The position numbers and the translations under genes were made by a program. Below the pieces are notes generated by a model, which did not search any database, was not told the DNA's origin, and saw only the letters and a program-made list of their open reading frames with translations. From contig NZ_LT839648.1 of the NCBI RefSeq assembly GCF_900176885.1, positions 218,597 to 282,596 of the forward strand: a DNA stretch of 64,000 nt. Direction: 5' to 3'. Shown here in pieces: positions 45,105 through 54,870 of this stretch (positions are counted from its first letter, which is position 1; every line of letters begins with the position of its first letter). Origin of the DNA: Oceanobacillus senegalensis (GTDB lineage Bacteria > Bacillota > Bacilli > Bacillales > Amphibacillaceae).

Positions 45105-47204
45105 ATGAAGCTTACCAATAGAAAGATAACCGATATTCATCTTTTAGAGGATACGTATTCTATTTCGATTGCTATAAAAAAGACTTATCTAGAGAGATGG
45201 GATAACTATTATTTTGCTTTGAATCAGCGTTATATAGGAGTGGAATTACCGCTGGATTATTCGAAAAAGAAAAGAGAGGGGGAATACTTTCTCTTTCAAG
45301 TAGATTTTCCATATCACTCGTTTGCTTCCTATTTCAACGAAGGCGAAGCATTGGATCTATATATTGTACGTGAACAGGGGGATGAACGAACACGCTCTCG
45401 GATAAAAAGTAATGATGATCATCTGGAATTTTTACAGTTACGTGTAGATAATGGTCAAATTTTTCATCCATTTACAACTAGAAAAGGGAATGTCAGTTTT
45501 TCGAGGAAAGATCCCTTCTTGTTTGGGCGATTGGAAAATGTGGATTTAACGAAGGATGGAATGCTTCATTTAAATGGGCTATATCATTATCCAGATTTGG
45601 AAAAAGTGATAAACTTGCAGCTGGTGATTACGTCCAATCTACATGATGATGTGATGGTATTCGATATCGTACAAGAAGACATACCGAAAACGTACAAGAA
45701 TTATGATTGGTATAAGGCGATGAAGCATCAAGCTTTTTCTGCAAAGTTTGACTTGAAAACATATCTCACCCTTGGGAAAACACAATACTTCAAATTTTAT
45801 TTGCAAATGGAAGTGAACCAGGATAACCGAACAGAAATGGTACAAAGTTCACGATTAAAGGTAAATACCTTAAAGCAAGAGTACCCAGTCACATTAAAAC
45901 GCAAATTTGCTGGGAAGAAATTTAAGATATATTGTAAGCCAACCAGAAAATCAAAATACCTTTCCTTGTCTGTGGCTCCATTTAAGCCGATTCCTTCGAT
46001 GCTTCGACGCTTGAAGCGAAAATGGGTTGAGATTCGCCGTAGTGATGAACTATTGAAATTATATAAGGTGGCCTTTTATTTACTTGGCAAAGTACTTCCG
46101 GTTCAGAAAAATCTTGTTGTGTTTGAGAGTTTTCATGGTAAACAATATAGTGATAATCCACGGGCCATTTATGAATACATGAAAGAACATAGGAAGAAAT
46201 ATCAGCTCGTATGGAGTGCGGATCGTAGACATATAGCAATCTTTCAGGAGAAAAATGTTACCTATGTTCGCAGGTTTTCCATACGCTGGCTATGGTACAT
46301 GACTCGTGCCCGTTATTGGGTAACCAATGCGAGACTTCCACTTTGGATTCCGAAACCAAAGCACACGAAGTATTTGCAGTCTTGGCACGGAACGCCACTA
46401 AAGCGTCTGGCAGCAGATATGGAAGAGGTGCATATGCCTGGAACCAATACGAAAAAATATAAGAAGAACTTTATAAAGGAAGCAAGCAAATGGGATTATC
46501 TTATTTCACCAAACGCTTATTCCACGGAAATTTTCCGGAGGGCTTTTCAATTTGATAAAGAGATGATTGAATCTGGATATCCGAGAAATGATTATTTAAC
46601 CAAGAGTAATCATCCCCGTGCGATAGAGAATCTTAAGGAAAAATTAAAGCTTCCTAAGGATAAGAAAGTGATTTTGTATGCTCCTACTTGGCGAGATAAT
46701 CAGTTTTATCAAAAAGGGAAATATAAATTTAACCTTGAGCTTGACTTGGATAGGTTGTATGAAGCATTTGGCGATACCCATGTGATGGTTCTCCGGATGC
46801 ATTACTTGGTGGCGGAAAATCTGGACATCTCAGCATATAAAGGATTTGTTTATGATTTTTCCAATTATGAGGATATTCGTGATTTATATTTAATCGCAGA
46901 TGTATTAATTACCGACTATTCTTCGGTATTTTTCGATTATGCTAACTTAAAACGACCTATGATTTTCTTTGTTTATGATATCGACGATTATCGGGATCAT
47001 CTCCGAGGCTTTTATTTTGATTTTGAAAGGAAGGCCCCAGGTCCATTGGTACAAACAACAGAGGAAATCATTGAGGAAATTCAGAAAATCGAGGAAAATG
47101 GATTTATGCCATCTGAAGTGGAGGAAGCATTCTATCAGCGATTCTGTTATTTAGAAGATGGAAATGCAAGTGAACGAGTTGTGAAAAAGGTATTCAATAA
47201 ATGA
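45105..47204 (+). CDS. tagF: Poly(glycerol phosphate) polymerase, TagF-like
   Basis: This 699-residue CDP-glycerol glycerophosphotransferase extends the teichoic acid chain. The N-terminal ~310 residues are beta-rich and precede the catalytic GT-B domain (about 330-690), which has LVVFESFHGKQYSDNPRAIYEY, LQSWHGTPLKRL, YPRNDYL, LYAPTWRDNQ, MHYLV and LITDYSSVFFDYANLKRPMIFF. The long N-terminal extension and the motifs fit chain polymerases rather than primases. AAGAGGTG lies 6 nt before the ATG. It is divergent from tagDB and followed by tagG. Confidence 0.88.
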   Translation: MKLTNRKITDIHLLEDTYSISIAIKKTYLERWDNYYFALNQRYIGVELPLDYSKKKREGEYFLFQVDFPYHSFASYFNEGEALDLYIVREQGDERTRSRIKSNDDHLEFLQLRVDNGQIFHPFTTRKGNVSFSRKDPFLFGRLENVDLTKDGMLHLNGLYHYPDLEKVINLQLVITSNLHDDVMVFDIVQEDIPKTYKNYDWYKAMKHQAFSAKFDLKTYLTLGKTQYFKFYLQMEVNQDNRTEMVQSSRLKVNTLKQEYPVTLKRKFAGKKFKIYCKPTRKSKYLSLSVAPFKPIPSMLRRLKRKWVEIRRSDELLKLYKVAFYLLGKVLPVQKNLVVFESFHGKQYSDNPRAIYEYMKEHRKKYQLVWSADRRHIAIFQEKNVTYVRRFSIRWLWYMTRARYWVTNARLPLWIPKPKHTKYLQSWHGTPLKRLAADMEEVHMPGTNTKKYKKNFIKEASKWDYLISPNAYSTEIFRRAFQFDKEMIESGYPRNDYLTKSNHPRAIENLKEKLKLPKDKKVILYAPTWRDNQFYQKGKYKFNLELDLDRLYEAFGDTHVMVLRMHYLVAENLDISAYKGFVYDFSNYEDIRDLYLIADVLITDYSSVFFDYANLKRPMIFFVYDIDDYRDHLRGFYFDFERKAPGPLVQTTEEIIEEIQKIEENGFMPSEVEEAFYQRFCYLEDGNASERVVKKVFNK

Positions 47205-47228
47205 GGGTAAATATGATATAGTATCATG

Positions 47229-47266
47229 GGTTACACTATTCGACTTTTTTAGTTTGAAGTGTAACA
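47229..47266 (+). promoter_or_regulatory. Hairpin between tagF and tagG
   Basis: GTTACACT and AGTGTAAC flank a loop of about 20 nt containing a T run. It could attenuate read-through into tagG; there is no terminal T-tract. Confidence 0.35.
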
Positions 47267-47312
47267 GTCATTAATAAGAAGCGTCATCATCTTAGGATGA
47301 GAGGACATAATC

Positions 47313-48134
47313 ATGAATGCAATGATAAGTGTAATGAAAGAGCAGATACAGCATTTCTACTTAATTCGTAGGCTGTCTCTCTATGAAATAAAAAGTAAAA
47401 ATAAAAATAATTATTTGGGCATGGCTTGGGAGATGTTGAATCCAGGCATCCAAATACTGATTTATTGGTTTGTATTTGGAACATTGCGGGAGAGGGAACC
47501 TGTTGAAGTGGCGGGAGTGGAGATACCATTTTTTAGTTGGCTTTTAGCAGCATTTTTCCTCTGGGTTTTCTTTTACCAAGCAACCATTCAAGGTTCGAAA
47601 TCCATTTATTCTAGGTTAAAAATGTTATCGAAAATGAATTTCCCAATGAGTGTGATACCAAGCTATGTTATTTTCTCCCAATTTTATATTCATCTATTAT
47701 TAATGGCAATCAGCATCATTATATTGCAATTTACCGGTCATCTGATGAATGTATACTATGTGCAGCTACCGTACTTTATGTTTGCCGGGATTAGTTTAAT
47801 ATTCGCCATTTCCTTAATAACATCGACATTGTCCACTATCATTCGTGATGTGCATATGTTATTAAATTCGGTATTACGAATGCTGCTCTATTTATCCGGA
47901 GTGTTATGGCCGATTACATTATTAGCCGATTTTCCAACGATTATGAATGTCATGAAACTAAATCCATTGTATTATTTAATAGAAGGCTACCGTGCATCCT
48001 TGTTTGGGACAGAGTGGTATGTAGTGACGCATTGGGAATACACGCTTTATTTTTGGGGTGTCGTAATCGTTCTATATAGTTTTGGAGCGGTATTGCATGT
48101 GAAGTTTAGAAGGCATTTTATTGATTATTTGTAG
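47313..48134 (+). CDS. tagG: Teichoic acid ABC exporter permease TagG
   Basis: This 273-residue ABC-2 type permease has six hydrophobic segments and the N-terminal YEIKSKNKNNYLGMAWEMLNPGIQILIYW motif typical of polysaccharide exporters. With TagH it moves undecaprenyl-linked WTA across the membrane. It is cotranscribed with tagH and tagA, separated from tagH by a repeat-containing gap of about 210 bp. Confidence 0.93.
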   Translation: MNAMISVMKEQIQHFYLIRRLSLYEIKSKNKNNYLGMAWEMLNPGIQILIYWFVFGTLREREPVEVAGVEIPFFSWLLAAFFLWVFFYQATIQGSKSIYSRLKMLSKMNFPMSVIPSYVIFSQFYIHLLLMAISIIILQFTGHLMNVYYVQLPYFMFAGISLIFAISLITSTLSTIIRDVHMLLNSVLRMLLYLSGVLWPITLLADFPTIMNVMKLNPLYYLIEGYRASLFGTEWYVVTHWEYTLYFWGVVIVLYSFGAVLHVKFRRHFIDYL

Positions 48135-48150
48135 GGGAAGGGAATTTAAA

Positions 48151-48235
48151 TTACCGCTACGGAAATAGACTACGTGCATCTAAGGCTCGTTACCCCTTCC
48201 GTGACAGCATCTTATTGGAGCGGAAAAAATAGGAT
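48151..48235. repeat. Left-end fragment of the large palindromic element
   Basis: ACCGCTACGGAAATAGACTA followed by CGTGCATCTAAGGCTCG matches the left end of the elements at 35932 and 27076, but no right end follows. It lies between tagG and tagH. Confidence 0.55.
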
Positions 48236-48352
48236 GATAAATACCTTTCTTCTGTGGAGGCGAAATCGTTATGCAAAGGTTCGTCGCTCTATGTTTTAAT
48301 TTGAATAATAAACTACGATATACCAAAACAGCCGAAAAGGTTTGTGAGTTCA

Positions 48353-49144
48353 ATGGAAAAAGCAATCATTGTAAATAATGTTACGAAAAAATATAAATTA
48401 TACCAAAACAACAAAGAACGCTTGCTGGACTTAATTACTCCCAAACATTATGGCGAAGATTTTTATGCATTGAATGGGATTGATTTTGAAGCGGAAAAAG
48501 GCGATATTGTAGGTTTTGTTGGGATTAATGGATCTGGAAAATCGACATTATCCAACATTATTGCTGGGATCGTTCCGGAGACATCTGGTACGGTACAATT
48601 AAATGGACAAGCTGCTTTAATTGCTGTAGCTGCTGGGTTAAAGAATGACTTGACAGGAAGGGAAAACATTGAATTAAAATGTTTAATGCTTGGCTTTAAT
48701 AAGGAAGAGATTAAGAAAATGGAGCCGGAAATTGTGGAATACTCGGAGCTTGGAAAATTTATTGATCAGCCCGTTAAATCGTATTCCAGTGGGATGAAGT
48801 CCCGTCTAGGGTTTGCGATTTCGATTAATATTAATCCGGATATATTGATTATCGATGAGGCTCTCTCAGTTGGAGATAAGGCCTTTGCATCAAAAAGCTT
48901 GAATACCATGATGGAATTCAAGAAACAGGGTAAAACCATGATATTTGTCAGTCATTCGACAAAGCAAATGAAGGATTTTACCGATAAAATACTCTGGCTG
49001 GAATTTGGAAGAGTGAAGGAATTTGGGCGAACGGAGGAAGTTCTGCCTCGTTACGAAGCATTTATTAAATCATATAAAAAGATGACTAAGAAAGAAAAAG
49101 CGAGCTATCGCAAAAAAGCAATGGAAAATAAAATGCTGTTGTAG
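48353..49144 (+). CDS. tagH: Teichoic acid ABC exporter ATPase TagH
   Basis: This ~263-residue ATPase has Walker A (GINGSGKST), the signature YSSGMKSRLGFAI and Walker B (ILIIDEAL), and powers WTA export with TagG. Unlike the long B. subtilis TagH, it lacks a C-terminal extracytoplasmic region, as in many relatives. ATG at 48353 and GTG at 48344 are both possible; AAAAGG at 48335-48340 is 12 and 3 nt away respectively, so the ATG is preferred. Confidence 0.93.
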   Translation: MEKAIIVNNVTKKYKLYQNNKERLLDLITPKHYGEDFYALNGIDFEAEKGDIVGFVGINGSGKSTLSNIIAGIVPETSGTVQLNGQAALIAVAAGLKNDLTGRENIELKCLMLGFNKEEIKKMEPEIVEYSELGKFIDQPVKSYSSGMKSRLGFAISININPDILIIDEALSVGDKAFASKSLNTMMEFKKQGKTMIFVSHSTKQMKDFTDKILWLEFGRVKEFGRTEEVLPRYEAFIKSYKKMTKKEKASYRKKAMENKMLL

Positions 49145-49192
49145 TGGGAAAATAATGGTACATTGCTTAAAATTTAGTTGAGAGGATATATT

Positions 49193-49936
49193 ATGGCTAA
49201 TCAATCTTTTTCGGAAAATCTAGTAACAATAATGGGAATTGATTTTATCAATGTGACAAAGGAAGACCTGCTGCAGCATTATCTTTATCCACGCTTAAAG
49301 CGAGAGGAAAAAAGCTTTATTGTGACAGCAAATCCTGAAATGGTTATGCGTTCCAAGGAAGATGCGAGCTTTAAGGAAATTATGAGAACCGCTGATTTTA
49401 CCGTTCCGGATGGTGCAGGAGTGGTGATCGCATCGAAATTTGTTAAGGATCCGATTGTGGAGCGTATTCCTGGTTTTGAGCTTATGTTGGATTTGTTGGA
49501 ACATGCTGAACGAGAAGGATTGTCTTGCTATTTTATAGGGGCCAAAGAGGATGTAATAGGAAAAACAATCCAAGAAGTGAAACGTAGACATTCCAAACTA
49601 AAAATTGCCGGATATCATCATGGATATTTTTCACTTCAAGATGAAGAAGTATTGCAAAATGTAGTAGATGCCCAACCAGACCTTATCTTTGTTGCTTTAG
49701 GGTCACCAAGACAGGAAATGTGGATTTCACAAAATATAGATTCCTTTACAAAAGGACTGTTTATTGGTGTTGGAGGTAGCTTTGATGTCCTGGCGGGTGA
49801 GGTAAAGCGAGCTCCTCATACATGGATTAAATACAATCTAGAGTGGCTTTACAGGATATTGAAGCAGCCATTTCGTCTCAAACGATTTTGGAAATCAATC
49901 AAATTTATGTTACGAATGTTCATATGGAAAGGGTAG
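49193..49936 (+). CDS. tagA: WecG/TagA/CpsF family glycosyltransferase TagA
   Basis: This 247-residue enzyme adds ManNAc from UDP-ManNAc to GlcNAc-PP-undecaprenol, completing the disaccharide linkage unit. Family motifs are FIVTANPEMVMRSKED, FTVPDGAGVVIASKF, GAKEDVI, FVALGSPRQEMWI and VGGSFDVLAGEVKRAP. The ATG at 49193 has GAGAGGA 6 nt upstream. UDP-ManNAc would come from MnaA encoded at 58492. tagO, which makes the lipid-linked GlcNAc, is not in the window. Confidence 0.94.
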   Translation: MANQSFSENLVTIMGIDFINVTKEDLLQHYLYPRLKREEKSFIVTANPEMVMRSKEDASFKEIMRTADFTVPDGAGVVIASKFVKDPIVERIPGFELMLDLLEHAEREGLSCYFIGAKEDVIGKTIQEVKRRHSKLKIAGYHHGYFSLQDEEVLQNVVDAQPDLIFVALGSPRQEMWISQNIDSFTKGLFIGVGGSFDVLAGEVKRAPHTWIKYNLEWLYRILKQPFRLKRFWKSIKFMLRMFIWKG

Positions 49937-49938
49937 AG

Positions 49939-49970
49939 GAGGGATTCGTATAGCGGATCGCTCTTTTTTT
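49939..49970 (+). terminator. Terminator after tagA
   Basis: GAGGGATTCG pairs with CGGATCGCTC (one mismatch, one G-T pair), followed by TTTTTTT. Confidence 0.75.
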
Positions 49971-50252
49971 GTTGTCTAGGAAATTATAAAATTCTCTGAT
50001 TTTGTGGATAACTTCTAAGGAAATCCTTTATCTAAATTTGTTTGTTTTGCTTGTAATAGTAGATTGTGTCATCATGCGGAAAGAAGTATACTGATGACTG
50101 GTTTCGAATGGTAGAAAGATATGGATTGTATAGTAGAAGGTCACATCACAAAGTATAACAGATATTAAGTTAAATAAAAATTCTATTCCCATAAGTACTA
50201 GAAGGCGGCAAGAATGTTCTCTTCTCCTTCTATATGATAAAATTGAACTGGT
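49971..50252. other. Intergenic stretch upstream of the sucrose repressor
   Basis: No gene is seen. Minus-strand frames here are shadows. The strong AAGGAGGT at 50253 belongs to the repressor. Confidence 0.35.
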
Positions 50253-50267
50253 AAGGAGGTGCTTAGG

Positions 50268-51254
50268 TTGGTTACAATGAAGGATATTGCTATGATGGCG
50301 GGTGTTTCGCGGTCTACGGTTTCTAGGGTATTGAATAGTTCTGGATATGTGAGTGAGGACGCGAGAAAACGTGTCGAGAAAGTAATTCAGGAGACGGGCT
50401 ATGTTCCGAATGAGCATGCGAAGTCATTAAGGACGAAGAAGACAAAGGTGATTGGGGTTATTTTGCCCACTATTCAAACGGAAACGCCAAGTAGGATTGT
50501 GACGGGACTTGGAAGAGAATTGTCGAAGAATGGATACCAAATTCTTTTGGCAAATACAGATCATGATACAAAGAAAGAATTAGAGTATCTAGATTTGCTG
50601 AAGGTTCGACAAGTGGATGGTATTGTACTGATTGCTACAAATACAGAGCCAGAGCTGCTAAATAAACTAAAAGAAATTGATATACCACTTGTTATGGTAG
50701 GACAGGAAGCCGATGATGTGGTGCATGTAACATACGATGATTATCATGCTATCAGGGATCTCACTAGACTTTTTATTAAAAAAGGACATGAGAAAATTGG
50801 CTTTATCGGGGTGGATGAAACGGACAGAGCAGTTGGTTACATACGGAAAAAAGGTTTCTATGATGAAATGGCAGCTTATGGTTTAACTATCGAAAAGCAA
50901 TGGATTCAGCAGGGGATTTTTGATATAGATTCTGGTCGAGTAGCGATGGAGAAAATCATGACTCATTATAAGGAGCGACCAACTGCAACGATTGCTGTGA
51001 CGGACCGATTAGCAATAGGTGCCATTAGTTTTTTGAAAGAACAAGGCATTCAGGTACCAACAGATATGGCGATTGCTGGAATCGGGGCTTCGGAAATGTC
51101 GCAGTATATAGACCCGTCGTTAACGACTGTGGACTATCAAAATGAAAAGGCTGGGGAAGAGGCTGCGAAACAGATTCTTGCTTTGATAGATTCCAAACCT
51201 TACCAGAAAAAAATTATTTTAGATTATAGACTAATCGAACGAGATAGTGTATGA
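50268..51254 (+). CDS. scrR: LacI-family sucrose operon repressor
   Basis: This 328-residue repressor has an N-terminal helix-turn-helix (MKDIAMMAGVSRSTVSRVLN) with the hinge-helix region and a periplasmic-binding-like sugar domain (about 60-328). It probably binds the TGGAATCGATTCCA palindromes in the gap to the PTS gene and is released by sucrose-6-phosphate or fructose, by analogy with ScrR-type proteins. A TTG at 50268 lies 7 nt after AAGGAGGT; the ATG three codons later is farther away. It heads the sucrose cluster. Confidence 0.88.
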   Translation: MVTMKDIAMMAGVSRSTVSRVLNSSGYVSEDARKRVEKVIQETGYVPNEHAKSLRTKKTKVIGVILPTIQTETPSRIVTGLGRELSKNGYQILLANTDHDTKKELEYLDLLKVRQVDGIVLIATNTEPELLNKLKEIDIPLVMVGQEADDVVHVTYDDYHAIRDLTRLFIKKGHEKIGFIGVDETDRAVGYIRKKGFYDEMAAYGLTIEKQWIQQGIFDIDSGRVAMEKIMTHYKERPTATIAVTDRLAIGAISFLKEQGIQVPTDMAIAGIGASEMSQYIDPSLTTVDYQNEKAGEEAAKQILALIDSKPYQKKIILDYRLIERDSV

Positions 51255-51260
51255 TGAAAC

Positions 51261-51429
51261 TGAAATCGATTCCAGTTTCATATGAACAATGTGGGATCGA
51301 TTCCATTTCATTATGAATGGTGTGGAATCGATTCCATACACCTTGCTATTTGCATAATAAATTATCTTACTGCAAAGCATATCCATAGTTAATGGAATTA
51401 TTTTGTTAATCGGTATGGATTCGATCCCA
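51261..51429. promoter_or_regulatory. Four LacI-type operators in multiples of 31 bp
   Basis: Palindromes near TGGAATCGATTCCA lie at 51261-51274 (13/14), 51292-51305 (13/14), 51323-51336 (perfect) and 51416-51429 (12/14). Centre spacings are 31, 31 and 93 bp, all multiples of 31, about three helical turns. The first three lie in 31-bp tandem repeats. The last one overlaps the region just before the EIIBC ribosome binding site. Confidence 0.8.
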
Positions 51430-51453
51430 TAAAATAAAGGAGAGTGAATAAAA

Positions 51454-52854
51454 ATGTCTGAGAACAAAAAGATAGCAGAAGAATTAGTAAGCGCTGTCGG
51501 AGGTTTAGAGAACATTGAATCAGTTACACACTGTGCAACGAGAATGCGCTTCATCATTCAAGACGAGGAAAAAGTAGACAAAGAGCAAGTAGAAAACATA
51601 GATAAGGTAAAGGGTGCCTTTTTCAATTCTGGCCAATACCAGGTTATTTTCGGTACGGGTACGGTTAACCGAATTTATGAAGAATTGGCGAAGTTCGATT
51701 TGAATACGGCTTCAAAATCGGAACAATCCAAAGAGGCTGCCAAGAAGGGCAACAGGCTGCAACGTGCCATTCGTACATTTGGGGATGTGTTTGTTCCGAT
51801 TATTCCAGTCCTTGTTGCTACCGGTTTATTTATGGGGCTGCGCGGATTATTAATGCAGGAGCAAATCCTCGCAATTTTTGGGTTGACTCCCGATGATATT
51901 TCCAGCAATTTTCTATTATATACAGAAATTTTAACGGATACGGCATTCATCTTCCTGCCTGCGCTTATCGCATGGTCAACCTTCCGAGTATTTGGTGGAA
52001 CACCGATTATCGGTATGGTACTGGGGCTAATGCTTGTTAGTCCTTCTCTTCCAAATGCTTGGGGAGTCGCAACAGGTGCTGAACCACTTATGTTCTTTGG
52101 ATTTATTCCTGTTGTTGGTTATCAAGGTGCGGTATTACCTGCATTTATTGCTGGTATTATCGGTGCTAAATTGGAAAGAGTTATTCGAAAACGTGTTCCA
52201 GAAGCATTGGATTTAATCGTCACACCATTTTTAACCCTATTAATCATGAGTATCGCATCCCTATTTATTATTGGACCAATCTTCCATATCGTTGAAAATA
52301 ACATTTTAGATGCAGCTTTATTTGTTCTAGGGTTACCGTTTGGTATGGCTGGATTATTACTTGGGTTCTTTAACCAGGTGATTGTTATTACTGGGGTTCA
52401 CCATATCTTTAACTTACTTGAGATTCAGTTGCTTGAAAACCTAGGCGAAAATCCATATAACGCAATTATTACTTGTTCCGTTGCTGCACAAGGTGGAGCT
52501 GCTTTAGCAGTTGGACTTAAAACAAAGAGCAAAAAATTAAAAGCTTTAGCAATGCCTTCTTCTTTTTCAGCATTTCTAGGTATTACCGAACCAGCTATTT
52601 TTGGTGTGAACCTACGCTATGGTAAACCATTCCTAATGGGGTTAATCGGTGGAGGCGTTGGTGGTTTCCTTGCATCCATCCTAAATTTAGCAGGTACTGG
52701 GATGGCGATTACGGTTATTCCGGGAACCCTGTTATATCTAAATGAACAAATAATCTTTTACATTTTAGTAAATCTTGTCGCGATTGCCGTTGCTTTTGTT
52801 TTAACATGGATGTTTGGTTATTCCGACAAGGACGCAGAAAAAATGAATGCTTAA
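51454..52854 (+). CDS. scrA: Sucrose-specific PTS enzyme IIBC
   Basis: This 466-residue membrane protein imports sucrose and phosphorylates it to sucrose-6-phosphate. The EIIB domain (about 1-85) has its phosphorylated Cys27 in SVTHCATRMRF. EIIC (about 105-460) is polytopic, with GVHHIFNLLEIQLLENLG, the ITEPAIFGVNLRYGKPF segment and a final GYSDKD tail. It lacks an EIIA domain, supplied by the gene at 54362. AAGGAG lies upstream of the ATG. Sucrose specificity is supported by the adjacent sucrose-6-P hydrolase. Confidence 0.93.
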   Translation: MSENKKIAEELVSAVGGLENIESVTHCATRMRFIIQDEEKVDKEQVENIDKVKGAFFNSGQYQVIFGTGTVNRIYEELAKFDLNTASKSEQSKEAAKKGNRLQRAIRTFGDVFVPIIPVLVATGLFMGLRGLLMQEQILAIFGLTPDDISSNFLLYTEILTDTAFIFLPALIAWSTFRVFGGTPIIGMVLGLMLVSPSLPNAWGVATGAEPLMFFGFIPVVGYQGAVLPAFIAGIIGAKLERVIRKRVPEALDLIVTPFLTLLIMSIASLFIIGPIFHIVENNILDAALFVLGLPFGMAGLLLGFFNQVIVITGVHHIFNLLEIQLLENLGENPYNAIITCSVAAQGGAALAVGLKTKSKKLKALAMPSSFSAFLGITEPAIFGVNLRYGKPFLMGLIGGGVGGFLASILNLAGTGMAITVIPGTLLYLNEQIIFYILVNLVAIAVAFVLTWMFGYSDKDAEKMNA

Positions 52855-52868
52855 GGTAGGAGAGTTTT

Positions 52869-54335
52869 ATGAGACAGTCATCTAATGATTTGAAACAACG
52901 TGCCTATAATCGAGTTGCTGAGCAAAAAGAGACGGTGGCAAGTGATTCTTATCGCTTGCATTACCATCTCATGCCACCGGTAGGCTTATTGAATGATCCT
53001 AATGGGTTTGTTTTCTATAAAGGAAAATACCATATGTTCTATCAGTGGAATCCTTTTGAAACGAAGCATGGTGCCAAATTTTGGGGACATTATATATCGG
53101 ATGATTTGGTTCATTGGGAAGAAGCACCGATTGCCTTGGCTCCAGATCAGTGGTATGACAAGAACGGATGCTACTCAGGAAGTGCCGTTGTATTGGAAGA
53201 CAAAATGTATGTGTTTTATACCGGGAATGTGAAAGATGAAGAAGGAAATAGGGAATCCTATCAATGCTTAGCCATTTCGGATGATGGGATCCATTTTGAA
53301 AAAAAAGGACCTGTTATCCGTGTTCCCGAAGGATATACCGCCCATTTCCGAGATCCGAAAGTATTTTACAAAAATGACCAATGGTATATGGTACTGGGAG
53401 CACAGACAACAGCAGAAGAGGGAGAAGTGGTTTTATACAGCTCCGCTGATCTTATGAATTGGCGTTTTCTAGGATCGCTGGTAGGAAGCGGACACAACGG
53501 TTTAGGTTACTTTGGTTATATGTGGGAGTGCCCCGATTTATTTGAATTAAATGACCAGGACATCTTGATTGTTTGTCCTCAGGGGTTAGCACCTAAAGGA
53601 TATGAATTTCAGAATATCTTTCAATCCGGGTATTTTGCCGGAAAAGTGGATTATGAACAGGTGAGCTTTGACCATGGGACTTTTGTGGAGTTAGATCGTG
53701 GCTTTGATTTTTATGCCCCACAGACGACAGAGGATGCGAGAGGAAGAAGAATTCTATTTGGCTGGATGGGTAACGCTGAAGATGGAGATATTACGCACCC
53801 GACGGTCAAACATGAATGGATCCATGCGTTAACCTTGCCTCGTGAACTGAAATGGGAAAACGGAAAGTTAGTGCAGCAGCCTGTGGAAGAGCTGAAGAGC
53901 TTGCGTAGGGAAGAGGTCCGTCATGATGATGTGGTCATTGAGGGCAATCTTTTGGAACTTCCTGAAGTAGCGGGTCAGATTGTTGAACTGGAATTACTGG
54001 TCAAGGACTGGAATGCCTCGGAGTTTACGATTCAAATGGGTGAATCTACTAAAATTATTTACGACCAGGAAGCTAGTCTGTTTACCTTGGGAAGAGCGGG
54101 CATTGCTGGAGACAAAGTTGTTGAGTATAGACGTTGTGTCGTTAGAAATTTGGAGCATATCCGAATCTTTAAGGATGCTTCTTCTATTGAGATTTTTGTT
54201 AATAACGGAGAAGAAGTATTTTCATCCAGGGTGTTTGATAATCCTGAGGCCGACAGCATTACTTTTTATGTTAATGGCGGCAATGTTAAGACAGATATAA
54301 AAAAGTGGAATTTAGATAGAGTGTTTGCATATTAA
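52869..54335 (+). CDS. scrB: Sucrose-6-phosphate hydrolase (GH32)
   Basis: This 488-residue cytoplasmic GH32 enzyme splits sucrose-6-phosphate into glucose-6-phosphate and fructose. The three active-site motifs are present: nucleophile Asp43 in LLNDPNGF, stabiliser Asp162 in FRDPKVF and acid Glu220 in WECPDLF. A beta-sandwich C-terminal domain follows the five-bladed propeller. It starts 14 bp after scrA with AGGTAGGAG upstream, so it is in the same operon. Confidence 0.96.
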   Translation: MRQSSNDLKQRAYNRVAEQKETVASDSYRLHYHLMPPVGLLNDPNGFVFYKGKYHMFYQWNPFETKHGAKFWGHYISDDLVHWEEAPIALAPDQWYDKNGCYSGSAVVLEDKMYVFYTGNVKDEEGNRESYQCLAISDDGIHFEKKGPVIRVPEGYTAHFRDPKVFYKNDQWYMVLGAQTTAEEGEVVLYSSADLMNWRFLGSLVGSGHNGLGYFGYMWECPDLFELNDQDILIVCPQGLAPKGYEFQNIFQSGYFAGKVDYEQVSFDHGTFVELDRGFDFYAPQTTEDARGRRILFGWMGNAEDGDITHPTVKHEWIHALTLPRELKWENGKLVQQPVEELKSLRREEVRHDDVVIEGNLLELPEVAGQIVELELLVKDWNASEFTIQMGESTKIIYDQEASLFTLGRAGIAGDKVVEYRRCVVRNLEHIRIFKDASSIEIFVNNGEEVFSSRVFDNPEADSITFYVNGGNVKTDIKKWNLDRVFAY

Positions 54336-54361
54336 TCTGTGGATAGATTGGAGTTTTTCAG

Positions 54362-54856
54362 ATGTTTGGTAAATTATTTAAGAAAAAAGAAGAAGTAACA
54401 GATATTGTTCTCGCCGCACCAGTGACAGGTGAAGTAGTTGCATTAGAAGATGTACAGGATCCTGTTTTCTCACAGAAAATGATGGGTGATGGAATTGCGG
54501 TCCAACCTTCTAGCGGGGAAGTTGTTGCACCTGTTAACGGGAAAATCGTTCAGGTCTTCCCTACCAAACATGCCGTTGGAATTCTTGCTGATAATGGCGC
54601 AGAGATCCTCATCCATATTGGATTGGAAACAGTAGGCTTGAACAGTGAAGGTTTTACCGCTCATGTAGGTGAAGGAGATATGGTAAAAAAAGGGGAAAAG
54701 CTAATAAGCTTTGACCTTGAGGTAGTCCGTGAAAAAGCAAAAGATACGATTACTCCAATGATTGTTACCAATACTGATGACATGAGCAAAATTACGGTAT
54801 TGGATAAAAAAGAAGTAACAGCAGGACAAGATGAAATTTTAACAGTGAAGAAGTAA
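54362..54856 (+). CDS. PTS glucose-type enzyme IIA
   Basis: This 164-residue EIIA-Glc-family protein carries phosphate from HPr to EIIBC. The phosphorylated His is probably His85 (EILIHIGLETV), with His70 (TKHAVG) as the second active-site His. The operon position indicates that it serves the sucrose permease that lacks its own IIA. The last visible motif is FDLEVVREKAKDTITPMIVTN. It starts 26 bp after scrB. Confidence 0.93.
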   Translation: MFGKLFKKKEEVTDIVLAAPVTGEVVALEDVQDPVFSQKMMGDGIAVQPSSGEVVAPVNGKIVQVFPTKHAVGILADNGAEILIHIGLETVGLNSEGFTAHVGEGDMVKKGEKLISFDLEVVREKAKDTITPMIVTNTDDMSKITVLDKKEVTAGQDEILTVKK

Positions 54857-54870
54857 AGAGTGAGGATGAA

